A stretch of DNA of 64,000 bases. Source: Peptoclostridium acidaminophilum DSM 3953. Its GTDB lineage: Bacteria > Bacillota > Clostridia > Peptostreptococcales > Peptostreptococcaceae. The notes beneath the pieces are model-generated. The model was given only the letters and a program-made list of their open reading frames with translations, had not been told where the DNA came from and did not search any database. Positions 42,500-50,084 of the stretch are shown piece by piece (the first letter of the stretch is position 1; each line of letters opens with the position of its first letter). Location: assembly GCF_000597865.1 (NCBI RefSeq), contig NZ_CP007453.1, positions 744,001 to 808,000 of the forward strand. The letters are read 5' to 3'. Both the position numbers and the translations under genes were made by a program.

Positions 42500-43967
42500 G
42501 AGTGTGTAAAATAAAGTGTGTATCTTCCTTGGAATTGATATAATCAAACTATCATTCAAGGAGGTATGCACTTTTTATATGGGGATTTTAAGTAAAGATC
42601 AAATAAGACAAATGATAAAGCATTACGGAATCAAGGATGCAAAGGACATCCATGAGGCTCTTAAGGACATGTTTTCAGAAACAATCCAGGAGATGCTTGA
42701 GGCTGAACTTGATGAGCACCTTGGATATTCAAAATATGACTATAAAAACAAGGAAACGACTAATAGCCGAAACGGCAAAAGAAGCAAGAAGATACTATCA
42801 GACCTTGGGGAGTTTGAAATCGAGGTGCCAAGAGATAGGGACGGTGATTTTGAGCCTGTGGTTGTAAAAAATCATCAAAGAAGCGTATCAGGAATAGAAG
42901 ACCAAGTAATAGGAATGTATGCAAAGGGCATGACAACAAGAGACATAGCAGCTCAGCTAGAAAAGATATACGGGATAGATGCTTCTCCCACACTAATATC
43001 AAAGATAACAGATAAGATCCTTCCACTTGCTCAAGAATGGCAAAATCGGCCGCTAGAGCCGATTTATCCGATTATATTTATGGACGCGATACACTATAAA
43101 GTCAGGCAGGATGGCAAGGTTATCTGCAAGGCCGCATACGCAGTAATAGGAGTCAACATCGAGGGCAAAAAGGATGTACTTGGCCTTTGGATAGGGGAAA
43201 ACGAGACAGCCAAGTACTGGCTGCAGGTTCTAAACGACTTGAAAAACAGGGGCGTAAAAGACATCCTTATAGCATCAATAGATGGGCTAAACGGCTTCTC
43301 TGATGCGATAAGAGCGGTTTTTCCAAACACGGACATACAAAGATGCATAGTCCATCAGATAAGAAACTCGCTAAGCTATGTATCATACAAGGACAGAAAA
43401 GCCTTCGCAAAAGAGCTCAAGGAAGTGTACTCGGCCATAAACGAGCAAACAGCCCTAATAGAGCTTGAAAAGCTCGAAGAAAAATGGGGTGAAAAATACT
43501 ATATAAGCCTAAAATCATGGAGAAACAACTGGGATGAGCTTTCGGCTTATTTCAAGTATCCTGATGAAATCAGAAAAATAATCTACACGACAAACTCCAT
43601 GGAGAGCTACAACAGGCAGCTTAGAAAAGTGACCAAAAGCAAGAGTATATTCCCAAGCGATGATTCTCTATTCAAGAGCCTGTACCTTGCAACGGCTGAT
43701 ATCACCCAGAAATGGTGTACAAAACTGCGAGACTGGCACCTGATTCTGGCCCAGTTAAGCATATATTTTGAAGACAGGATTAACCCGTATTTGTAAAAAA
43801 AAAGACCATTAAATGTTGGCACTCTAGTTATTTTCACCAAATGGAAAAATATTTAATTTAAGTAATAAAAAGCCTGGAAGGCTCATATTTAAAAGCTTTC
43901 CAGGCAACCAACCAATAAAACAATATATCTTTTTTAAGGAATCATACACATAATTATTGACAGACTC
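42500..43967 (+). mobile_element. IS256-family insertion sequence with terminal repeats and 8-bp target duplication
   Basis: Left end starts GAGTGTGTAAAATAA; the right end, reversed, starts GAGTCTGTCAATAAT, with continued similarity for about 25 bases. The 8-bp GGCCTGTA flanks both ends (42492-42499 and 43968-43975), the expected IS256-family target-site duplication. One transposase gene. A hairpin with minus-strand T-run near the right end (43870-43907) would block incoming transcription. Insertion splits a c-di-GMP riboswitch. Confidence 0.9.
42579..43796 (+). CDS. IS256-family transposase
   Basis: About 405 residues, full length. The catalytic acidic residues lie in YPIIFMDAIHYKV (Asp), LIASIDGLNGFSDAI (Asp) and TTNSMESYNRQLRKVTK (Glu), the mutator-type DDE set; the motif CxxH-like IQRCIVHQIRN is also present. 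AAGGAGG is 14 bases before the ATG at 42579, longer than usual, so an upstream non-ATG start is possible. The gene lies between the terminal repeats of the element and looks intact. Confidence 0.95.
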   Translation: MGILSKDQIRQMIKHYGIKDAKDIHEALKDMFSETIQEMLEAELDEHLGYSKYDYKNKETTNSRNGKRSKKILSDLGEFEIEVPRDRDGDFEPVVVKNHQRSVSGIEDQVIGMYAKGMTTRDIAAQLEKIYGIDASPTLISKITDKILPLAQEWQNRPLEPIYPIIFMDAIHYKVRQDGKVICKAAYAVIGVNIEGKKDVLGLWIGENETAKYWLQVLNDLKNRGVKDILIASIDGLNGFSDAIRAVFPNTDIQRCIVHQIRNSLSYVSYKDRKAFAKELKEVYSAINEQTALIELEKLEEKWGEKYYISLKSWRNNWDELSAYFKYPDEIRKIIYTTNSMESYNRQLRKVTKSKSIFPSDDSLFKSLYLATADITQKWCTKLRDWHLILAQLSIYFEDRINPYL

Positions 43968-44004
43968 GGCCTGTAAAATGGCAGCCAGTTACCGCTTCAA
44001 AAGA
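43968..44004 (+). promoter_or_regulatory. c-di-GMP-I riboswitch, 3' half
   Basis: Starts with the duplicated GGCCTGTA, then AAATGGCAGCCAGTTACCG, matching the GEMM-I 3' block ATGGtAGCCAGgTTaCC. Joined to 42448-42499 it restores a whole aptamer. It lies about 50 bases before the HD-GYP gene, the presumed regulated gene. Confidence 0.85.
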
Positions 44005-44051
44005 TTCCACATTCATATTTTTGCCGAAAACATGTCGGAGGTGTAATATAT

Positions 44052-45020
44052 GTGTTTAGCTTAAAACGACTCCATCCCGCACTTGTTTTGGGCCTTTCTA
44101 TTGCGTTTTGTTTATTATTCAGCGTATTTACATACAATTCTGGTGGCGCTATGACCCCATATCCTCATTTGTTCTATGCAGCTATAATTTTTGCTGCTAT
44201 ACATGGAGGTTGGAAAACAACTATATTCACTATATTTTTATCTTCTCTTCTAACTTCACATGTTGTCTTGCCATTAGATGTGAATCATCAGATTCCACAA
44301 AGTTTATCCATGAGTTTTTTCCGCGACTTTATGTTTGCCTTTGTAGGTATTGGGGTTAAATCCTCGCGTTCTTTTATAGTTTCAAAATATGTGCAGGCAA
44401 GCAAAGACCAAGAACAAATGTTTATTCAGATGCTTAAAATAGCAGAACTTAGGGATCCCGAAGTCACAGGACAACATTTGGAACGTACCGTGGCTTATGC
44501 TCAAATTCTCCTAAGAGATATGGATATGCCGAATAAAGAAAAGGAGCTCATAGCTACTTGTATTCCATTTCATGATATTGGAAAAATATCAATTCCTGAT
44601 AGCATTCTACTTAAACCAGGTAAACTTACCTTTGACGAATTTGAGACTATAAAACACCACACAACCATCGGAAAACAAATTCTCGAAAATCTTGAGACTT
44701 CTATTGAAAACAGTCATATGAAAGAGTTTGTTGCTATGGCAAAAGAAATATGCCACTTTCACCATGAAAAAGTAGATGGCACCGGTTATCCCTTGGGCCT
44801 AAAAGGTGATGAAATACCTTTTTCGGCCAAAGTAACCGCCTTATGCGATGTCTACGATGCTTTGGCCACAGAAAGGCCTTACAAAGCGCCTTATCCCCAC
44901 GAGGAATGCGTTAGAATCATTAAGGAAGGCCGTAATACTCACTTTGATTCTGAGCTTGTAGATAATTTTTTGAGGGTTGAAAAAGAATTTAATGAAATTT
45001 CTGAAAAACTAAGTCAATAA
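44052..45020 (+). CDS. Membrane-bound HD-GYP c-di-GMP phosphodiesterase-type protein
   Basis: 322 residues. Four hydrophobic segments in the first 100 residues form a membrane sensor-like domain, then a C-terminal HD-GYP domain: HDIGKISIPDSILLKPG, HHTTIGKQIL, FHHEKVDGTGYPLGLKGDEIP and DVYDALATERPYK. All metal ligands are present. HD-GYP proteins hydrolyse c-di-GMP. Start is GTG at 44052 behind GGAGGTG. The gene's original leader held a c-di-GMP riboswitch that is now interrupted by an IS256-family element. Confidence 0.93.
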   Translation: MFSLKRLHPALVLGLSIAFCLLFSVFTYNSGGAMTPYPHLFYAAIIFAAIHGGWKTTIFTIFLSSLLTSHVVLPLDVNHQIPQSLSMSFFRDFMFAFVGIGVKSSRSFIVSKYVQASKDQEQMFIQMLKIAELRDPEVTGQHLERTVAYAQILLRDMDMPNKEKELIATCIPFHDIGKISIPDSILLKPGKLTFDEFETIKHHTTIGKQILENLETSIENSHMKEFVAMAKEICHFHHEKVDGTGYPLGLKGDEIPFSAKVTALCDVYDALATERPYKAPYPHEECVRIIKEGRNTHFDSELVDNFLRVEKEFNEISEKLSQ

Positions 45021-45032
45021 GAATATACAATT

Positions 45033-45054
45033 AAGAGCTTCGGCTCTTTTTTAT
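45033..45054 (+). terminator. Terminator of the HD-GYP gene
   Basis: AAGAGC-TTCG-GCTCTT stem with UUCG-type tetraloop, followed by TTTTATTTTT. Confidence 0.9.
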
Positions 45055-45090
45055 TTTTGTCTTTTAACTTCCAGGCTTGAGGTATGGTTC

Positions 45091-45159
45091 CGTTGGCAAA
45101 AACGGCCCGTTGGCAAAAAAAACCGCCGACATTTGATATTTGCCGACGGTTTGCCAACG
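45091..45159. repeat. Three copies of CGTTGGCAAA forming a hairpin
   Basis: Direct copies at 45091 and 45108, inverted copy at 45150-45159. The inner arms AACCG..CG/CG..CGGTT pair as well. Located between HD-GYP and reverse rubrerythrin genes, downstream of both (convergent). It may be a terminator-like or repeat element; function unknown. Confidence 0.55.
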
Positions 45160-45274
45160 CACGATGTAAATTTAATAAGATTCGCTAAAATTTATTAAAC
45201 TATGCCAAGTTATTCAAATTTCATGTTCAATCAAGCTATATCAAAGCATTCAAGCTATGGAAGCGTTGATTTTA

Positions 45275-45823
45275 CTAACCGAAATATCTCTTTAGAAGCC
45301 CTGCAAAAGCCGCTCCGTGTCTTGCCTCATCCTTGCACATTTCATGCACTGTATCGTGTATTGCATCGTAGTTGAGCTGCTTCGCCTTTGTTGCAAGATC
45401 CTTCTTGCCCTGGCATGCGCCGTGCTCCGCGTCCACTCTCATCTGAAGGTTTTTCCTTGTGTCTGCTGCAACCACTTCACCAAGCAGCTCTGCAAACTTG
45501 GCTGCGTGCTCAGCCTCCTCGAAGGCTATTCTCTTGTAGGCCTCGGCTATTTCAGGGTATCCCTCTCTGTCAGCCTGTCTGCTCATTGCAAGATACATTC
45601 CAACCTCCGTGCACTCGCCCATGAAATTGTCCCTTAATCCCTGCACTACTTCCTCGTCTATTCCATCTATAACTCCTATTCTGTGCTCATCAGCCCAGAC
45701 AATATCTTCGCCTTCAGCCTTATGTATGAACTTGTCGCTTCCAACGCCACACAGTGGACATTTTTCAGGTGCTGCTTCCCCTTCGTGAACATATCCGCAT
45801 ACTGTACAAACAAATTTTTTCAT
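45275..45823 (-). CDS. Reverse rubrerythrin
   Basis: 182 residues. The N-terminal rubredoxin-type Fe(SCys)4 domain ([21 protein letters not shown]) comes before the diiron ferritin-like four-helix domain, the reverse of the classical rubrerythrin order. Diiron ligands lie in [31 protein letters not shown] and [11 protein letters not shown]. In clostridia such proteins reduce peroxide and oxygen with NADH-linked electrons. AAGGAGG precedes the ATG. A 28-base inverted repeat upstream (45888-45915) may be the target of a peroxide or oxygen repressor. Confidence 0.95.
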   Translation of the reverse strand: MKKFVCTVCGYVHEGEAAPEKCPLCGVGSDKFIHKAEGEDIVWADEHRIGVIDGIDEEVVQGLRDNFMGECTEVGMYLAMSRQADREGYPEIAEAYKRIAFEEAEHAAKFAELLGEVVAADTRKNLQMRVDAEHGACQGKKDLATKAKQLNYDAIHDTVHEMCKDEARHGAAFAGLLKRYFG

Positions 45824-45887
45824 TATTCAATTTCCTCCTTGATATTAAATATTATTAGATATAAAACATAGTGTTTTGTGGGTGTAT

Positions 45888-45915
45888 GTAATCATTGCTT
45901 TTTTGTAATGATTAC
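45888..45915. promoter_or_regulatory. Inverted repeat upstream of reverse rubrerythrin, candidate operator
   Basis: GTAATCATT (45888-45896) and AATGATTAC (45907-45915), 10-base spacer. AT-rich arms with this spacing resemble Fur/PerR-type boxes in general character; not a clear match to the classical PerR box. Confidence 0.45.
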
Positions 45916-45997
45916 AGTTATATATTATTCTCTCCCCGAGATTTTGTCAACATGTTTTGTGAATTTTTTTTCTATTAGCATAATCACCTTAAATGCA

Positions 45998-46044
45998 ACT
46001 GAGAAAAGACCTTCCAACATGCTATGAAAAGGTCTTTTCTCAGT
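45998..46044 (-). terminator. Terminator of the HAD phosphatase gene
   Basis: Perfect 16-bp stem (45998-46013 with 46029-46044), 15-base loop. Located 66 bases downstream of the HAD phosphatase stop; T-run is weak. Confidence 0.7.
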
Positions 46045-46109
46045 TTGCTCCATATATATTTATATTGAAATCCAAGATTGTGTCCTTATCGAATATAACT
46101 ATCTAGACA

Positions 46110-46616
46110 TTACACATACTCCAAAAGCTCCTTTATGCCCTCAATCTTTACTGAGTCTTCGTAATCCACGTTAATTCCGAAACTTCTGAGATTAAAGCTT
46201 TCTGCAAGCTTCATGTCATTTACTGAGTCGCCAACCAGGAACGACTCCTTCATATTTATTTCTGGATACTTAGAAAGCGCATCTTTTATCATGCCGGGCT
46301 TTGGCTTGATGCAACCGCAGCCTTCGTGCCTCCCGTGAGGGCAGTAGAAAATATCCTTTACCTGCACGCCTTCTTTTCCGAGTATCTCAAGAAACTTAGC
46401 GGTGTATTCATCATAGTCCACCTGAGTATAGTTGTATTCAGGCTCGCCCAGCAGATACTGGTTTGTGAGTATTATTATAGAGTAGCCTCTTTTAATTATC
46501 TCCTGCATTGTTTCTATTGCTCCCTCGAGTATCTCCGGCTCCCTTACATTCTGCCACTCCTCGTCCGGATAGGATTTTACTATTGTGCCGTCCCTGTCCA
46601 TGAATGCTATTTTCAT
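46110..46616 (-). CDS. HAD-superfamily phosphatase, HisB-N/GmhB type
   Basis: 168 residues. Starts with FMDRDGTIVKSYPDEEW (catalytic Asp pair), IIILTNQY, the Zn-loop with Cys/His (YCPHGRHEGCGCIKPKPGM) and SFLVGDSVNDM. This is the heptose-bisphosphate phosphatase/histidinol phosphatase subfamily of HAD enzymes. The ribosome site before ATG is weak and the region upstream is a transposon relic, so its native promoter may have been displaced. No LPS or histidine genes are nearby. Confidence 0.88.
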   Translation of the reverse strand: MKIAFMDRDGTIVKSYPDEEWQNVREPEILEGAIETMQEIIKRGYSIIILTNQYLLGEPEYNYTQVDYDEYTAKFLEILGKEGVQVKDIFYCPHGRHEGCGCIKPKPGMIKDALSKYPEINMKESFLVGDSVNDMKLAESFNLRSFGINVDYEDSVKIEGIKELLEYV

Positions 46617-46728
46617 ATATTAAATATCCGTTGCCAAAACCTTATAAAACTCTACAAAGCTTTGTTTAATTCCCTGTTCATCCTGTCCCATTTTGCGATA
46701 AAGCATGCTACTTTGGTTTGGTGTAATT

Positions 46729-46862
46729 TTCACTATCGCATTCGTTGCTTGGTGAGCATGATTGCTTCTGATATTTGCTAGTCGCCTGTGAAGGAATCTA
46801 ATCTCTCTTTCAAGTTTTATAATGTTACATGTTTTGGCGAACTTAACCCCCTTTTTGTTTTT
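46729..46862 (-). pseudogene. Relic of a TnpB (IS605 OrfB) gene
   Basis: One minus-strand frame reads KKGVKFAKTCNIIKLEREI, then RFLHRRLANIRSNHAHQATNAIVK, typical of the central TnpB region that precedes the second RuvC acidic residue (the intact TnpB in this window has a matching [19 protein letters not shown]). No start, no RuvC motifs, and a different frame or unrelated sequence takes over at both sides. The frame continues to a stop at 46620. Confidence 0.7.
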
Positions 46863-47026
46863 TAGGTATTTGCAAGATACCCTACGCTGTAACCTGCGTA
46901 GCCTTTTTTCTTTGATACATTGAATACACTCTTTGTTGCTTCTTTCAGAGTCTCATTAGTGTCCAGCTTTATGTCCACACCCCCTTATCTAACCTATTTC
47001 CATAAAACAGCAAAGAAAATTGAATA

Positions 47027-47129
47027 GTAAAAAGCCCGGAATACTTTTATTTAAAATTTTCCAGGCAATAAGCTAATAAAATTCTACATTTTTTCCAATG
47101 AATCATATATATCATTATTGGTAAACTCA
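47027..47129. mobile_element. Solo IS256-like right end fused to the GGDEF-EAL gene
   Basis: About 100 bases align end to end with the right end of the intact element at 43865-43967 (about 75% identical by eye). Shared features are AAAAAGCC.GGAA, a hairpin, TTTCCAGGCAA, AATAAAA and GAATCATA, ending in ACTC at the terminus. The terminal 45 bases also encode the last 15 codons of the GGDEF-EAL gene, and the hairpin provides its terminator. No transposase remains. Confidence 0.75.
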
Positions 47130-49585
47130 AGCATCTTTTTTAAAAAATCATAAGCTGCATTTGCTTCTAAAGGCTTACTAAAGTAGTATCCTTGAATATT
47201 ATCACAGCCGATATTTCTAAGATATTCAACTTGTTCAAGTGTTTCTACCCCTTCAGCGATAAGGTCTTTATTAAATTCAGTTGCTATTATTGAAATTATA
47301 TTTACCATTTTTATTTTATCAGAATCATTAGGTATTCCATCAATAAATGATTTGTCTATCTTTATGATGTCGGGATTTATTTTGTTTATATAGGATAATG
47401 AGGAATACCCCACACCAAAATCATCTAGCGATATATTAATCCCTGATTTTTGAAATTCTTTTAGAGCGGAAATCATGAGCTTTTCATTCTTAAGTATAGC
47501 TGTTTCCGTTATTTCTATTGCAATCCATTCGGGCCTAATACCTGTTTTGTGAATTATATCCATTATAGAATTATAGAAATTACTTTTTAGGAATTGTATT
47601 GCCGAAAAATTTACAGATACATTAGGATTTATCCAGCCTTGTTCACTCCATTTTTTCACTTGTTTACAAACTTCAGCGAAAACCCATTCACCTAGCGTAA
47701 TGATGAGTCCGTTTTCTTCAGCTGCGCTTATAAAATCCGATGGTTGAATATATCCTAATAAAGGATGATTCCAGCGCATGAGAGCCTCAAAACCAATTAA
47801 TTTACCGGAGGTTGCATTAATCTGTGGTTGGTAGTGAATGCTCAAGCCCTCATTATTTTTAAGTGCAAGCTGAAGATCATTCATTAGAGAAAAAATCTTT
47901 TCGCTTTGGTGTCTCATTTCATCCACATAAAAAACACATTTTGTATTTATTTCTGATTTGGACCGTGTTAAAGCGATAGCAGCATTTTTCATAAGTTGCT
48001 CTATAGTACTGCCGTCATTTGGATAAATAGCACATCCAATACTAAGAGATACAAAAAGCGTATATTTGTCTAGTATAATTGGTTGTTCGAAAGATTGCTG
48101 AATACATCGGATTACATTTGCAATATTTTCATATTCCAAGTATGCGTTTTCTAGAGGAATTATCATTGCAAACTCATCTCCGCCAAACCTTGTTACTGTT
48201 ATGTTCGAAGACACAGATCCTAATAGTTTTTTTGCAACAGCCTGTATAAGCTTGTCGCCTAAAATATGTCCCAAGTGATCGTTTATGAATTTGAATTTTT
48301 TCATGTCCAGAAATAGCAATCCAAAGGAAGTACCTATAGTGGAGATTTTTTCATTTAGAATTTTTTCGAGTTCCCTTCTGTTCCCAATGCCTGTGACACT
48401 ATCTGTATATGCCATATGCTCCATTTTTTTTTCTGCTATTTTCAACTGCGATATATCTCTTAAACTTGCTATTATTCCATTTATACTGGGATTGGACTTA
48501 AGATTTCTAAATGAAATTTCCAAGTCAATATATTTTCCTGTCGAATGTAAAACCCTACATTGCATTTTATGTCTTAATTTTGAGTCTGTACAAATTTTCA
48601 AGAATATTTCAATAGCCATTTTTCTGTCATCTGGATGAAGCAGCTTATAGAAATTTCGACCTATTAATTCACAGGGCTTCCTACCTATAATTTCCATTGA
48701 TGAAGGACTGACATACCGCACCATGTTGTCTGTATCCATAATTATAAATATTTCGCTTGAATCTCCAATAAGTCTTTTGAATCTCTCTTCGTTTTGAGCC
48801 AGTGTGTAGCTTAATTTTTCATTTTCTGTTTTTATATCTGTTATATCTGAACCAACAGATTGGAATTCAATTATATTTTTATTGGTATCAAAAAATGCCC
48901 TGTCGGTCCATCTTTGCCAAGCTATATAGCCATCACTATTAATAGTTTTATGCTCGTATGTAATAATATCGTTTTCAACTGTAAATGACGCGATATATTC
49001 TCGGATTTTTTCGTGCTCACTTTCGGGTACCAGCGTAAGAAAGCTCTGCCCCAAGAGTTCATTTCTTGATTTGCCAAAATTATCACAGTAAGTCTGATTT
49101 ACATATGTTAAGGTAGTATCCGGAAGGAATTTACATATCATCTCACTGCTTCCTTCGACTATATCTATGTACTGCTGATTGCTTATTATAAACTTATTTT
49201 TATTCTCAACTAATTCAACGTTGTCTATTGCCATGCAGACGATGTAATCTATATTTTCTCCATTGAATACTGGAGTTTTGATTATTTCAAAAGATTTCAT
49301 CTTGCCTTTCCCGTCTGCTACAAGTTCAGTTTGAATGAATGTCTTTTTAGAATTTATTACTTCTTCACTGCTTTTTATGCATTGTATAGCTACATCCTTA
49401 TTGAAAATTTCTTCGATTAATTTTCCTTCAACATCCTTTTTTGTAAGTCCGATATAATTTAAATGTGCCTTATTTGCACCGTAATATCTATTGTCTGTAG
49501 AAATTAACCACACTTGTAAATTCAATTTTTCTATAAAATATAAGTGAAGTCTAATTCTGTCTATCCTATCGATGTTTGAAAACAT
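47084..49585 (-). CDS. PAS-GGDEF-EAL c-di-GMP enzyme with IS-derived C-terminus
   Basis: 833 residues, cytoplasmic. Three PAS regions (about 1-120, 135-255, 260-380) precede a GGDEF domain with intact TRFGGDEFAMI and an EAL domain with FEALMRWNHP, WIAIEITETAIL, DDFGVGYSSLSYI, KIDKSFIDGI and EGVETLEQV. Both activities could be present. Start at 49585 follows GGAGG. The last 15 residues (EFTNNDIYDSLEKM and one before) lie beyond the normal EAL fold and are encoded by an IS256-like end. Divergent from the riboswitch-controlled DUF342 gene. Confidence 0.95.
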   Translation of the reverse strand: MFSNIDRIDRIRLHLYFIEKLNLQVWLISTDNRYYGANKAHLNYIGLTKKDVEGKLIEEIFNKDVAIQCIKSSEEVINSKKTFIQTELVADGKGKMKSFEIIKTPVFNGENIDYIVCMAIDNVELVENKNKFIISNQQYIDIVEGSSEMICKFLPDTTLTYVNQTYCDNFGKSRNELLGQSFLTLVPESEHEKIREYIASFTVENDIITYEHKTINSDGYIAWQRWTDRAFFDTNKNIIEFQSVGSDITDIKTENEKLSYTLAQNEERFKRLIGDSSEIFIIMDTDNMVRYVSPSSMEIIGRKPCELIGRNFYKLLHPDDRKMAIEIFLKICTDSKLRHKMQCRVLHSTGKYIDLEISFRNLKSNPSINGIIASLRDISQLKIAEKKMEHMAYTDSVTGIGNRRELEKILNEKISTIGTSFGLLFLDMKKFKFINDHLGHILGDKLIQAVAKKLLGSVSSNITVTRFGGDEFAMIIPLENAYLEYENIANVIRCIQQSFEQPIILDKYTLFVSLSIGCAIYPNDGSTIEQLMKNAAIALTRSKSEINTKCVFYVDEMRHQSEKIFSLMNDLQLALKNNEGLSIHYQPQINATSGKLIGFEALMRWNHPLLGYIQPSDFISAAEENGLIITLGEWVFAEVCKQVKKWSEQGWINPNVSVNFSAIQFLKSNFYNSIMDIIHKTGIRPEWIAIEITETAILKNEKLMISALKEFQKSGINISLDDFGVGYSSLSYINKINPDIIKIDKSFIDGIPNDSDKIKMVNIISIIATEFNKDLIAEGVETLEQVEYLRNIGCDNIQGYYFSKPLEANAAYDFLKKMLEFTNNDIYDSLEKM

Positions 49586-49825
49586 TGTTAATCCTCCTAA
49601 TATACAAAACCATAAAACATACAGAGAACATTGTAGCATAAAAAACTATATGATAAATGTTTTTTTATGCAAATCACATTTATCGCTTTAGTTAGTTAAA
49701 TTATTAATTTGGATGTGAAAATATGTAATTACATGCTACAATAAACATGGTTTAAATTAAATGAATTTTTAATAAAAAATGAATCCTAGGTCTATAGAAA
49801 TATTCCTGTTTGAAAAATTAAAAGA

Positions 49826-49912
49826 GATAAAGGCAAAATCATCGAAAGATGATGACGCAAAGCCACGAGTCTAAGTCTATATGAAAAGATATGATCGTCG
49901 GGTTGCCTATGC
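49826..49912 (+). promoter_or_regulatory. c-di-GMP-I (GEMM) riboswitch
   Basis: AAAGGCAAAATCATC-GAAA-GATGATGACGCAA shows the P2 stem with GAAA tetraloop and the GACGCAAAGCC core; the 3' block ends GGGTTGCCT, pairing with AGGCAA of the 5' block. P3 is bounded by GAGTCTAAG and GATC. It is followed by an intrinsic terminator at 49957, giving a transcription-control riboswitch for the DUF342 gene at 50085. Confidence 0.92.
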
Positions 49913-49956
49913 TTGTGTATTCTTTTTGATGTGTATTTTATCAAAGCTTAAACATG

Positions 49957-49990
49957 GGAGGTGACTTAGAAGTCATCTCCTTATTATTTT
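49957..49990 (+). terminator. Riboswitch expression-platform terminator
   Basis: Stem GGAGGTGACTT/AAGTCATCTCC (one G-U pair) followed by TTATTATTTT. The GGAG of the stem and the leader between 49913 and 49956 could pair alternatively with aptamer sequence. Confidence 0.8.
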
Positions 49991-50084
49991 CAGAAAAAAA
50001 TGAACTATCAAAAAAATGGGCAGACAACTTGATTGACCTTGTAATGTAAGTTTTTCTAAGGGTAATCAAAAAGGAGGGGCAGCA

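Noticed and set aside
43865-43967. Relic of the 3' end of a GGDEF-EAL gene
   Set aside because: It matches the end of the EAL gene, but the terminal repeat and target duplication show that it is the right end of the IS256 element; the EAL gene acquired such a sequence, not the reverse.
41165-44052. Prophage
   Set aside because: No capsid, tail, terminase or integrase genes are seen; only a lone nuclease-like gene and one IS element.
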